Of a DNA stretch of 64,000 nt, positions 1 through 7,499 are shown piece after piece (position 1 is the first letter of the stretch; every line of letters begins with the position of its first letter). This stretch comes from BMS3BBIN04 sp964552465 (GTDB lineage: Bacteria > Electryoneota > Electryoneia > Electryoneales > Electryoneaceae). A model generated the notes under the pieces. That model was not told where the DNA came from, searched no databases, and saw nothing but the letters and a program-made list of their open reading frames with translations. Where the stretch lies: contig CAZKGR010000003.1 in the NCBI GenBank assembly GCA_964552465.1, positions 149,547 to 213,546 of the forward strand, given 5' to 3'. The position numbers were made by a program, and so were the translations under genes.

Positions 1-507
1 CATGATCAGATGAAGATTCTGCCGTATAACCGTGTAGTGCGTGACCTCAACGGTCTGTCCAAAGACGATTTCCTCGCGAAAGTGGGGGAGAAATTTGAGG
101 TCAGCGAGTCGGCGAAGGGTGTCGAACCGACTGACAACAAGCTGTTTGGGATGTATCTCGATGGCAAGTGGTTCAACCTTGCGGCAAAGCCGGGAACATT
201 CGATGCAGATGATGCGGTCAACAGCATCGACTCAGCGATTTTGCAGAACAACCTGTTGCAACCGTTACTCGGCATTGAGAATCCACGTACGGACGAGCGG
301 ATTGACTTTGTCGGTGGCATCCGTGGAATCAAGGAGCTGGAAAAGCGGGTGAATAGCGGCGAGATGGAAGTCGCGTTCAGCATGCATGAAACAACTATTG
401 AGCAGCTGATGAACGTTGCGGATGCGGGCATGAACATGCCGCCGAAATCGACATGGTTCGAACCGAAGTTGCGTAGTGGCCTGATCATTCATGAAATAGG
501 TAGTTGA
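1..507 (+). CDS. DUF1015 family protein, C-terminal part (5' end outside window)
   Basis: The frame is open from base 1 (H-D-Q-M-K...) and ends at TGA 505-507, so about 168 C-terminal residues of a longer protein are visible; the ATG at base 10 is internal. The visible part matches the C-terminal half of DUF1015 (PF06245), with segments such as KILPYNRVVRDLNG and, near the end, PPKSTWFEPKLRSGL. Family members are normally about 400 residues, so more than half lies upstream. No biochemical activity is established for the family that I can state. It is often found beside serA/serC, and here it precedes them on the same strand, which supports both the family call and a link to serine metabolism (inference). 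Confidence 0.8.
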   Translation, partial: HDQMKILPYNRVVRDLNGLSKDDFLAKVGEKFEVSESAKGVEPTDNKLFGMYLDGKWFNLAAKPGTFDADDAVNSIDSAILQNNLLQPLLGIENPRTDERIDFVGGIRGIKELEKRVNSGEMEVAFSMHETTIEQLMNVADAGMNMPPKSTWFEPKLRSGLIIHEIGS

Positions 508-509
508 TA

Positions 510-537
510 TGTAGCCCGGTTTTGTTGAAACCGGGGT
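510..537 (+). repeat. GTAG-type palindromic repeat, family A, single copy
   Basis: TGTAG is followed by an inverted repeat (CCCGGTTT, 5-nt loop, AAACCGGG) and an asymmetric tail GGT. It lies in the gap between the DUF1015 and VOC genes and reaches into possible upstream starts of the VOC frame. A nearly identical direct copy lies at 959-986. There is no T-run, so it does not look like a terminator. Confidence 0.75.
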
Positions 538-562
538 GTGCTCGCTCGTTATGAGGAACTTG

Positions 563-958
563 ATGAACCCAGTCATCCCCAATCTTGCAATTACGGTGTT
601 GGCAGTGACGGACATCCAGCGGACGCGCAGGTTTTACGACGAGGCGTTCGGCTGGAAGATCATCGTCGATGATCCAGTGTTTGTTGAGTACGAGGTGCGG
701 GATGGATTCAGGGTGGCGCTGGCTGCCCACGCAATGCACGAAAGCAAGTACGGCAAGACGCCGGTTGCTGTGACGGCAGACGGTGTTTCGGGCGTTGAAC
801 TGTACTTGAACGTATCCGATCTGGATTTGGCGACCGAACGAGTTGTTAACGCTGGCGCAACTGTTCTTGCACCGAAGAAACTGTACGACTGGGGTGAAGA
901 AGCGGTTTACTTGCGTGATCCGGAAGGGCATGTGCTGGTGCTGGCCGCGAAGCCATGA
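563..958 (+). CDS. VOC (glyoxalase/bleomycin-resistance fold) family protein
   Basis: This 131-residue protein is a single glyoxalase-like domain: an N-terminal strand (NLAITVLAVTDIQRTRRFY), a central substrate-pocket region and the closing motif YLRDPEGHVLVLAAKP. Pairs of such beta-alpha-beta-beta-beta modules form a metal-dependent enzyme or a binding protein; the substrate cannot be read from sequence. The ATG at 563 is chosen because AGGA at 554-557 sits 5 nt upstream. An in-frame GTG at 536 lies inside the upstream repeat and an ATG at 551 has no ribosome site. The gene is flanked by direct copies of a palindromic repeat (510-537 and 959-986), which sets it apart from the serine genes around it. 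Confidence 0.8.
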   Translation: MNPVIPNLAITVLAVTDIQRTRRFYDEAFGWKIIVDDPVFVEYEVRDGFRVALAAHAMHESKYGKTPVAVTADGVSGVELYLNVSDLDLATERVVNAGATVLAPKKLYDWGEEAVYLRDPEGHVLVLAAKP

Positions 959-986
959 TGTAGCCCGGTTTCGTTGAAACCGGGGT
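959..986 (+). repeat. GTAG-type palindromic repeat, family A, single copy
   Basis: This is the same sequence and orientation as 510-537 apart from one loop base (T/C). It begins at the last base of the VOC stop codon. The two copies bracket the VOC gene as direct repeats. Confidence 0.75.
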
Positions 987-1170
987 GAATGCGGATGATC
1001 GAAGGTGGAAGGAGTAGATGATCCGCGTTTGCAAGGTGCGCGCCGCACCCGAGAAACACGGGCCTTTTCGTTTTCAATGATTCACGACAAAAGAGAGATC
1101 CGTCTCGTTCACGGCTTGCAACGTGAACGTCAGGATGACGCATCTTGGACTCAGGACTGTTATTGACTTT

Positions 1171-1201
1171 GCTCATAACTCATAGCTCATAACTCACAAC
1201 T
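1171..1201 (+). repeat. Short imperfect tandem repeat (CTCATAACTCATAG-like)
   Basis: About three imperfect copies of CTCATAACT/CTCATAGCT/CTCACAACT lie 19 nt before the serC start. It could affect serC leader structure, but no regulatory role can be read from it. Confidence 0.5.
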
Positions 1202-1219
1202 GACGTTGAGGAGGAACAC

Positions 1220-2317
1220 ATGGCGACCAAGTACGACCGCGTTTATAACTACAATGCGGGCCCGTCAGCGATTCCAGTTGAAGTACTGGAAAAGGTGCAT
1301 GAACAGTGGTTCAATTATCAGGGCGCGGGAATGGCCGTGATGGAAATGTCCCACCGTTCAAAGCAATTCGACCAAATCCACAATGATACCATTGCTCGTG
1401 TGAAGCAACTGCTTAACCTCGGCGATGAGTTCCATGTGCTGATGGTCCAGGGTGGTGCGAGCACGCAGTTCGCGATGATCCCGATGAATTTCCTCGGCGA
1501 AGGCGATGTTGCGGATTACATCAACACCGGCACCTGGTCGACCAAGGCGATCAAGGAAGGCAAGCTGTTTGGTGATGTAAATGTCGCGTTCGATGGCAGC
1601 GAAGTCGATTTCATGCGTCTGCCGTCCCAGGATGAGCTGAAGCTGACCGATGGCGCGCGTTATGTGCACCTGACCAGCAACAACACGATCAAGGGCACTC
1701 AGTTCCGCACCTTCCCGAACACGAACGGGGTTCCGATGGTGATGGACATGAGCTCTGACATCATGAGCCACCCGATGGACTGCAGCCCGTTCGGCATGAT
1801 CTACGCCGGTGCGCAGAAGAACCTCGGCCCCAGTGGTGTGACGCTTGTGATCCTGCGTGACGATTTCGCCAAAGGTGCAAATGAAGGCGTCACCAGCATG
1901 CTGAAGTACCAGACACACATTGACAAGAACAGCCTGTACAACACTCCGCCAACCTTCGCTATTTACCTGATGGGCGAAGTGCTGCAGTGGATCATCGACA
2001 ATGGTGGTCTGGAAGGCATTGAAGCCCGTAACAAGAAGAAGGCTGACATGCTGTATGGCTTCTTCAACGAGTACCCCGACTTCTTCAAGTGCCCGGTCGA
2101 AGAGAGCAGCCGCAGCCACATGAATGTCTGCTACCGCTTGCCGAACGAAGATCTCGAGCAGAAGATGATCGCGGAAGCGACGCGTAGCGGTTTCATCGGC
2201 ATGAAGGGCCATCGCAGTGTTGGTGGCTTGCGTATCTCGATGTACAACGCCACCCCGCCGGAGAGCATTGAGGCGGCGATTGCGTTCATGAAAGATTTCA
2301 TGCAGCATAACGGTTAG
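1220..2317 (+). CDS. serC: Phosphoserine aminotransferase
   Basis: SerC transfers an amino group from glutamate to 3-phosphohydroxypyruvate (PLP-dependent, cytosolic), the second step of serine synthesis; it can also act in pyridoxal phosphate synthesis in some bacteria. At 365 residues it has the normal family length. Visible features are the N-terminal YNAGPSAIP, the substrate loop HRSKQF, and the PLP lysine K200 in AGAQKNLGPSG. The C-terminal GGLRISMYNATP is typical. The start has a strong ribosome site (GAGGAGG) just upstream. It is followed by serA after a repeat pair, so the two steps are probably co-transcribed, with a repeat doublet between the cistrons. Confidence 0.96.
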   Translation: MATKYDRVYNYNAGPSAIPVEVLEKVHEQWFNYQGAGMAVMEMSHRSKQFDQIHNDTIARVKQLLNLGDEFHVLMVQGGASTQFAMIPMNFLGEGDVADYINTGTWSTKAIKEGKLFGDVNVAFDGSEVDFMRLPSQDELKLTDGARYVHLTSNNTIKGTQFRTFPNTNGVPMVMDMSSDIMSHPMDCSPFGMIYAGAQKNLGPSGVTLVILRDDFAKGANEGVTSMLKYQTHIDKNSLYNTPPTFAIYLMGEVLQWIIDNGGLEGIEARNKKKADMLYGFFNEYPDFFKCPVEESSRSHMNVCYRLPNEDLEQKMIAEATRSGFIGMKGHRSVGGLRISMYNATPPESIEAAIAFMKDFMQHNG

Positions 2318-2331
2318 TTTATCGTTGCTTG

Positions 2332-2406
2332 TGTAGCCCGGGTTCGCCGAATCCGGGGTTTGGACTGAATATTGGTGAGTTCCCGGCTTCACGAAGCCGG
2401 GCTACA
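2332..2406. repeat. REPIN-like inverted doublet, family A
   Basis: Two copies of the GTAG-type palindrome face away from each other: 2332-2360 reads TGTAGCCCGG... on the plus strand and 2380-2406 reads ...CCGGGCTACA, i.e. the same head on the minus strand. A 19-nt spacer separates them. The whole 75-nt unit lies between serC and serA and could fold into one long hairpin in the mRNA. The inner arms differ, so the copies are diverged relatives rather than a recent duplication. Confidence 0.75.
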
Positions 2407-2422
2407 TTCAGGAGATAAAACC

Positions 2423-3337
2423 ATGGCGAAGATTCTCGTCAACGACGGCATTTCCGATCAGGGTGCACAGATTTTGCGTGACGCCGGCCATGAACTAGAA
2501 ATGACCAAGGTCGAACAGGACAACCTGATCAACGAGCTGAAGAACTACGATGCGATCCTCGTGCGCAGCGCCACAAAGGTCCGCACCGAGCATATCGATG
2601 CCAGCCCCGGCCTGAAGCTGGTTGGTCGCGGTGGTGTTGGCCTCGACAATATCGACGTCGATTATGCTAAGACTAAGAACATCGAGATCGTCAACACGCC
2701 AGCGGCGTCGTCGGACAGTGTTGCCGAACTGGTGTTGACGCATCTGTTCAATCTTGCGCGTTGGGGTCATGCGGCAAACGTGACTTTGCGCAAGGGCGAG
2801 TGGAACAAGAAGCAGTACAAGGGCATTGAGCTGGCCGGACGCACTCTCGGTATCATCGGTTTTGGTCGAATTGGCCAATCGCTGGGGCGCAAGGCTGTCG
2901 CGTTGGGCATGAAGGTTGTGGCTTACGATGTGGTTGATGTCAGCGTGGATTATGATGCGACGATTACGAATTCGATGGATGATGTGTTGGCTGCTGCTGA
3001 CTTCCTCAGCGTGCACGTTCCGAACAAGAACTTCCTCGAGATGACGTCCGAGCACTTCAACAAGATGAAGGATGGCGCGTACATCGTGAACTGCGCACGC
3101 GGTGGTGTGTTAAAGGAAGACGATCTGCTGGCAGCGTTGAACAGTGGCAAGCTGGCTGGCGCGGGTCTCGATTGTTACGACAACGAGCCGACTCCGAACA
3201 CCGACCTGTTGAACCATCCGAATGTGTCTGCAACTCCGCACATCGGGGCAGCGACGACGGACGCACAGGGCAGGGTTGGGCTGGAACTGGCGACCAAGGT
3301 GAGCAATTTCTTCGCTGGTAAGGGTGCTATAGCGTAA
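2423..3337 (+). CDS. serA: D-3-phosphoglycerate dehydrogenase, short form
   Basis: SerA oxidises 3-phosphoglycerate to 3-phosphohydroxypyruvate with NAD, the first step of serine synthesis. The protein is 304 residues from ATG 2423, preceded by AGGAGAT. An upstream in-frame ATG at 2372 lies inside the repeat pair and is rejected. The Rossmann motif GIIGFGRIGQSLG and the catalytic set Arg (NCARGG), Glu (DNEP) and His (PHIGA) are all present. It stops right after the catalytic domain and lacks the C-terminal regulatory ASB/ACT domains of long SerA, so serine feedback through an ACT domain is not expected. Neighbouring serC supports the assignment over other 2-hydroxyacid dehydrogenases. Confidence 0.93.
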   Translation: MAKILVNDGISDQGAQILRDAGHELEMTKVEQDNLINELKNYDAILVRSATKVRTEHIDASPGLKLVGRGGVGLDNIDVDYAKTKNIEIVNTPAASSDSVAELVLTHLFNLARWGHAANVTLRKGEWNKKQYKGIELAGRTLGIIGFGRIGQSLGRKAVALGMKVVAYDVVDVSVDYDATITNSMDDVLAAADFLSVHVPNKNFLEMTSEHFNKMKDGAYIVNCARGGVLKEDDLLAALNSGKLAGAGLDCYDNEPTPNTDLLNHPNVSATPHIGAATTDAQGRVGLELATKVSNFFAGKGAIA

Positions 3338-3368
3338 CTAAAACGCACGTAACCGTTTGATAATTAAG

Positions 3369-3397
3369 CGCGTGGGGTAATATTTCCCATGCGTTTT
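3369..3397 (+). terminator. Rho-independent terminator after serA
   Basis: Stem CGCGTGGG / CCCATGCG (one G-T pair) with a short loop and a following TTTT lies 31 nt after the serA stop. Confidence 0.65.
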
Positions 3398-3524
3398 CTT
3401 GTACTCTCATGAGAATGGAATATTTTAACAATGTGATCTATATCAATCGCAGTACTGGAATTATGGTAGTACCTTTCGCGGGGGTGTAAGAAAGCAGACA
3501 AAACATAAACTGGAGGACGGAACT

Positions 3525-5741
3525 GTGAGACAAATCATAATGGTCACCTTACTTCTCTTGTTCGCAACAGCGTTAGCGTTCGGAGAAGACCAAACTGATT
3601 ACGCGATGCTGGAGCAGTTGCGGGTTGAATTTGAAGCCCGTTGGGAAAGCTGGCAAGGCCCGGATTACCTGGCTGCGAAACAAGCGACTACTGGCTATTA
3701 CGGTGAAATCAACGCCGATCCAAGCAGAGAATTGATGGGTATTGACGAATATGGCAATCCCATCATCTACTACACTGATAACTACAACGCGGGCCTGTCA
3801 ACACGCACCAACCGTATCCAGCCGGGCGGTGTTTCCGGATACAATCTGGATGGGTCAACGATCACGCGCATGTACCATTGGGATAACAGTACCGTCAACG
3901 GCAACCACAATGAGTTTGTGGGCCGGGTTCAGAACATGGACGGTGGCAACAGTAACGAAGCACATGCCAATCACACTGGTGGTACGATGATGGCGTCCGG
4001 CGTGTCTGCTTCTGCCAAGGGCATGGCGACGGGTGCAACATTGCACTCCTACAATTGGAATTGGGATGAATCAGAGATGACCACTGCCGGTGGCGCCGGT
4101 GCGAAGGTTTCATCGCATTCATACTATTCAGGAAACGGATATGGCGCGTATGTAAGCCGTACCCGGAGCTACGACCTGGTTGCGAATGCTTCACCATACT
4201 ACCTGATCTGTGTTTCCGCAGGTAATGCCGGATCGGGTTGGGATACAATCAACAGCAGCAACGCGATCAAGAACGGATTGGTGGTTGGCGCGGTGAATGA
4301 TGTGACCAACTATACCGGTCCGGGCAGTGTATCGACAGCGAGCTTCAGTTCACGTGGGCCAACCAATGATGACCGTATCAAGCCGGATATCATGGGTAAC
4401 GGCGTAAACGTCTATAGTTGCTCAGTGAACAGCTACACGACTATGTCCGGTACATCGATGTCGACCCCGAATGTTGCTGGATCAGGATTCCTGCTGATTG
4501 AACAGTATCATCAGACACACAGCAACGCCTACCCGTATTCATCGACAATCAAGGGTGTGATTATCCACACCGCGCTCGAATGTGGCAGCTGGGATGGCCC
4601 GGACTACCGTTACGGCTGGGGTCTGATGGATTCGGAAGCAGCGGCAACATTAATCGAATTCGATGCCACCACAGATGACAACGCGATTACCGAGAACTTC
4701 CTGAGTAACGGTCAGACTAGCGAACAGTTCGTCGAAGTTTCAGGTGCGGAACCACTTCGAGTGACTATATGCTGGAATGATCCTGCAGCCAATTCAGGTG
4801 CCGCGAATACTTTGATCAACGACCTGGATGTGTCTGTAACAGAAGTCGCGACGAACACAACCACACTGCCGTGGGTACTTAACGGGAACACAAACAGCCC
4901 GCCGACGCACGGTGACAATAATGTTGACAATGTTGAGCAGGTGTTGATCGCGAATCCAAATGCGGGAACATACAGGATTACTGTTTCGCATGATGGTACT
5001 CTGCAGGGTGGTTTACAAGCATACAGCCTGATCATTACCGGTGCGTCAGGTGGCGGGGAACCACCAGAAGCAACACTAGTACTCACCCCTGTTGCAAATT
5101 TCATTTCTCCGGGTGGTGGCTCACTGATTTACGATGTGGATTTCTCGTATAACGGGAACACTAACCGTCCGAATTCATCATATTGGGTGATGGCAATTAT
5201 GCCAAACGGGAGTACGTATGGTCCTGTGTTCCAGTACAACACAACCTTTACTCCTGGCCAGCAGATTTCGACTCAATTGACCCACCAGGTACCGGGAAAT
5301 GCGCCAGGTGGTATTTATACCATTATCGGCAACGTTGGAACCTACCCGGATGTGATTATCGCTTCGGATGAGTTCGAGATGACGAAATGGGGCGGAACAC
5401 CGGATGGTTCAGACGGATCATGGCCGGAAGATGATGCGCAGATTGCGTCGCAAGGCAACATGTTCGAGCTACCGGACAGCTATGCGATCAGCGAAGCGTA
5501 TCCGAACCCGTTCAATCCGACCACATCATTTACGTTACAGCTTCCTGAAGCTGCGGATGTTAATGTCGCGGTGTACAACGTGAACGGTCAGTTGGTCCAA
5601 CAGGTTGCTGAGAGTCAATTCGCGGCGGGTTCACATCAGCTTAGTTTTGATGGTTCGAATCTGGCGGCAGGTGTGTATTTCCTCCATGCGAATGTTCCAG
5701 GTCAACTGAGTGAATTGCGCAAGCTGGCATTGGTTAAGTAA
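3525..5741 (+). CDS. Secreted subtilisin-family (S8) serine protease with type IX-like C-terminal sorting tail
   Basis: This 738-residue protein is exported and surface-directed. It has a signal peptide (MRQIIMVTLLLLFATALAFG), an S8 catalytic domain, a beta-sandwich resembling a proprotein-convertase P-like domain (about residues 390-510), a second beta-rich region, and a C-terminal domain starting at YPNPFNPTT (about residue 660). Catalytic residues read as Asp120 (YHWDN), His150 (NHTGGT) and Ser311 (SGTSMSTPN), with the oxyanion Asn in SAGNAG. The order and spacing resemble Kp43-like subtilases. Start is GTG 3525 with GGAGG about 8 nt upstream. It is monocistronic between two terminators. 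The last ~80 residues match the Por-type tail, implying type IX or an analogous secretion route; no core type IX secretion genes other than a PorV-like protein are in the window. Confidence 0.92.
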   Translation: MRQIIMVTLLLLFATALAFGEDQTDYAMLEQLRVEFEARWESWQGPDYLAAKQATTGYYGEINADPSRELMGIDEYGNPIIYYTDNYNAGLSTRTNRIQPGGVSGYNLDGSTITRMYHWDNSTVNGNHNEFVGRVQNMDGGNSNEAHANHTGGTMMASGVSASAKGMATGATLHSYNWNWDESEMTTAGGAGAKVSSHSYYSGNGYGAYVSRTRSYDLVANASPYYLICVSAGNAGSGWDTINSSNAIKNGLVVGAVNDVTNYTGPGSVSTASFSSRGPTNDDRIKPDIMGNGVNVYSCSVNSYTTMSGTSMSTPNVAGSGFLLIEQYHQTHSNAYPYSSTIKGVIIHTALECGSWDGPDYRYGWGLMDSEAAATLIEFDATTDDNAITENFLSNGQTSEQFVEVSGAEPLRVTICWNDPAANSGAANTLINDLDVSVTEVATNTTTLPWVLNGNTNSPPTHGDNNVDNVEQVLIANPNAGTYRITVSHDGTLQGGLQAYSLIITGASGGGEPPEATLVLTPVANFISPGGGSLIYDVDFSYNGNTNRPNSSYWVMAIMPNGSTYGPVFQYNTTFTPGQQISTQLTHQVPGNAPGGIYTIIGNVGTYPDVIIASDEFEMTKWGGTPDGSDGSWPEDDAQIASQGNMFELPDSYAISEAYPNPFNPTTSFTLQLPEAADVNVAVYNVNGQLVQQVAESQFAAGSHQLSFDGSNLAAGVYFLHANVPGQLSELRKLALVK

Positions 5742-5796
5742 GCTGCCAGAGATACTGTTGGGAGCTGTTTCCAGCGGTAGGTTTGATAATTTTACA

Positions 5797-5831
5797 AGTC
5801 CGGCGGAGTTTTACTTCGCCGGGCTTTTTTT
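5797..5831 (+). terminator. Rho-independent terminator after the subtilase gene
   Basis: GTCCGGCGGAG and TTCGCCGGGC form a stem with a short loop, followed directly by seven T residues. Confidence 0.85.
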
Positions 5832-5890
5832 GTACTATTTGCCCCGTTGGCGATCTTTGGATTCGTGGTCTCGCTGGAACTTGACTCCTC

Positions 5891-5920
5891 TTGACAGAAC
5901 CTCAACAATCCACGTACTTT
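5891..5920 (+). promoter_or_regulatory. Putative sigma70-type promoter upstream of the tRNA cluster
   Basis: TTGACA (5891-5896) and TACTTT (5915-5920) are separated by 18 nt. The predicted start near 5927 lies just before a hairpin-T7 element, so transcripts would meet a terminator within about 40 nt unless it is bypassed. Confidence 0.45.
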
Positions 5921-5925
5921 CGGGT

Positions 5926-5996
5926 CTGTTCGTTACGGCGGCCTTGGATTCCAAGGCTGCGTTTTTTTGGCGACGTATATTGCTTGTAACGAACGG
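5926..5996 (+). promoter_or_regulatory. Intrinsic terminator nested inside an 11-bp inverted repeat, before the tRNA cluster
   Basis: The inner hairpin (GCCTTGG-ATT-CCAAGGC, about 5938-5960) is followed by T7 (5962-5968), a textbook terminator. It is enclosed by CTGTTCGTTAC (5926-5936) and GTAACGAACGG (5986-5996), which pair over 11 bp with one wobble. The arrangement could be an attenuator or a short terminated RNA; it lies 6 nt before tRNA-Pro. Confidence 0.55.
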
Positions 5997-6002
5997 AGTT
6001 GG

Positions 6003-6076
6003 CGGGGCGTAGCGCAGCCCGGTAGCGCACCTGCTTTGGGAGCAGGGGGTCGCTGGTTCGAATCCAGTCGCCCCGA
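6003..6076 (+). tRNA. tRNA-Pro(TGG)
   Basis: The cloverleaf is complete: acceptor CGGGGCG/CGCCCCG, anticodon stem CCTGC/GCAGG with loop TTTGGGA (anticodon TGG), and T arm GCTGG-TTCGAAT-CCAGT. Discriminator is A6076. The next bases are CTG, so the 3' CCA is not encoded and must be added enzymatically. Confidence 0.97.
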
Positions 6077-6148
6077 CTGGGCACGACGGATGAAGTTGTA
6101 CGTCAGTCGTTTATTGGACAAACGCGACGCTGTTCGTGGCACAATGAT

Positions 6149-6225
6149 GCGCCAGTAGCTCAACTGGATAGAGCACCGGCCTTCTAAGCCGGCGGTTCGG
6201 GGTTCAAGTCCCTGCTGGCGTACCA
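6149..6225 (+). tRNA. tRNA-Arg(TCT)
   Basis: Acceptor GCGCCAG/CTGGCGT (terminal G-U), anticodon stem CCGGC/GCCGG with loop CTTCTAA (anticodon TCT), T arm CGGGG-TTCAAGT-CCCTG. CCA is encoded at 6223-6225. Confidence 0.96.
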
Positions 6226-6297
6226 CGCAGATGGGGACAGACATATGCACCCGACTGCGCGTTGATCCGAACGACAGCCCAGTTCGTCAACGAACAT

Positions 6298-6375
6298 GGT
6301 CCGAGTAGTTCAGTTGGTTAGAACGCCTGACTGTGGCTCAGGAGGTCGTGGGTTCAAATCCCATCTCGGACCCCA
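6298..6375 (+). tRNA. tRNA-His(GTG)
   Basis: The extra G at -1 (6298) faces discriminator C6372, the tRNA-His identity pair. Acceptor GTCCGAG/CTCGGAC, anticodon loop CTGTGGC (anticodon GTG), T arm GTGGG-TTCAAAT-CCCAT, and encoded CCA at 6373-6375. Confidence 0.97.
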
Positions 6376-6461
6376 TATCTTACCGGCCCTGTTGATCAGG
6401 AATGTTGCAGGTCAACGGGCGGTAATCACAATCAAGTGTGCGAGCGAAAGTTCGCCTTTGT

Positions 6462-6536
6462 GGCCCCTTCGTCTAGTGGTTAAGACACCAGGTTTTCATC
6501 CTGGCAACAGGAGTTCGATTCTCCTAGGGGTCACCA
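6462..6536 (+). tRNA. tRNA-Glu(TTC)
   Basis: Acceptor GGCCCCT/AGGGGTC, anticodon stem CCAGG/CCTGG with loop TTTTCAT (anticodon TTC), T arm AGGAG-TTCGATT-CTCCT. CCA is encoded at 6534-6536. It is the last gene of the cluster. Confidence 0.97.
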
Positions 6537-6537
6537 G

Positions 6538-6566
6538 AAACGGCGCTCATATCCGAGCGCCGTTTT
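6538..6566 (+). terminator. Rho-independent terminator of the tRNA cluster
   Basis: AAACGGCGCTC / GAGCGCCGTTT is a near-perfect 11-bp stem with a short loop and T-rich end, immediately after tRNA-Glu. Confidence 0.9.
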
Positions 6567-6654
6567 GCATTCCGGCCTGTAACCGATGTTTTAGTCCATC
6601 GCTCTAATGTGTGACCCATTCAATTGGGCTGATATGCGCGAAGGAGAGGATGCC

Positions 6655-7341
6655 ATGCAGAACCGTTGGAAGTTGGCGCTCATAGCTTCGACCGTGCTAT
6701 TGATTTCACTCAGTATGGGTTGTGCGACATTCCGGTCAGACATTATCGGCGGGATGGATGCTGATGTCGAAAAGAACTATGGCGCTGAGAAAGTCAGTGT
6801 GCTGTTTGTCTTCAACCATAGCAGACAGATGGTGGGTTTTGATGCAATCCCGAAGCTGGAGTCGCAACGTCAGATTTTAAATGGGTTTGATGATATACTC
6901 TTCGATGCATTGCCGGAAATAGGCAATCTGGGATCCTACGCTACATTCACCGAGTTTTCCACCGACGTAAACGATCCGGACCGTCGAGCATTGAAAGATA
7001 GCCTGATGGCTTCCCACGACTATGTGATATCGATGCGGATTAAAAGAGAAACGTCCTTTTCAAAGTTATTTCTCGGGTCACTGACATCAACGGTTTCTGT
7101 TACCGTAATCCCCGTACCGTACACGAGACATTTCTCACTGGACACTCAGGTGTTCAAGCGTGATGGCAGCCTTATCTCGGAATATCATCACGAAGCAAAT
7201 GTGACCAAGTGGGTACAGACGTTATTGCTCTTCGCGTACCCGTTCCATCCGGAAACGCGGAAGATTGAAGAAACCTACGTTGAAATGTTGCACACCGTCT
7301 TCCGACAGATTGACGGGGAACGAATCCTTGTTGCTGAGTAA
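6655..7341 (+). CDS. Putative lipoprotein of unknown function
   Basis: The 228-residue protein starts at ATG 6655, 5-6 nt after AAGGAGAGG; an upstream in-frame ATG at 6607 lacks such a site. The N-terminus is a lipoprotein signal with lipobox LSMGC and lipidated Cys23. The remainder is a soluble alpha/beta-looking domain without a motif I recognise. The central segment around SVTVIPVPYT is hydrophobic and could be a strand pair. It has its own terminator downstream and is unlinked to an obvious operon. I assign no function. Confidence 0.75.
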   Translation: MQNRWKLALIASTVLLISLSMGCATFRSDIIGGMDADVEKNYGAEKVSVLFVFNHSRQMVGFDAIPKLESQRQILNGFDDILFDALPEIGNLGSYATFTEFSTDVNDPDRRALKDSLMASHDYVISMRIKRETSFSKLFLGSLTSTVSVTVIPVPYTRHFSLDTQVFKRDGSLISEYHHEANVTKWVQTLLLFAYPFHPETRKIEETYVEMLHTVFRQIDGERILVAE

Positions 7342-7367
7342 AATCGTGCTGCAAGAATGGTAGTACT

Positions 7368-7400
7368 AAATAACGATCAGTCTCCAAATGATCGTTATTT
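7368..7400 (+). terminator. Hairpin terminator after the lipoprotein gene
   Basis: AAATAACGATCA and TGATCGTTATTT form a perfect 12-bp stem with a 9-nt loop. A- and T-rich flanks make it potentially bidirectional. Confidence 0.75.
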
Positions 7401-7499
7401 GTTTGCCGGATCCAGTGCAGTATCTTCCGGCTTCATGGTTTTTTGTTCCAACAGGTATGTTGACCAAACATTGATTCAGCTTGCTTTGGAGAAACTCGC

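Noticed and set aside
1358..2392. Antisense reading frame of 344 codons opposite serC
   Set aside because: His-rich composition from reversed codons and complete overlap with serC; no independent signals.
2372..2422. Upstream start that would lengthen SerA by 17 residues
   Set aside because: It lies inside the palindromic repeat doublet; ATG 2423 has AGGAGAT and begins at the family's normal N-terminus.
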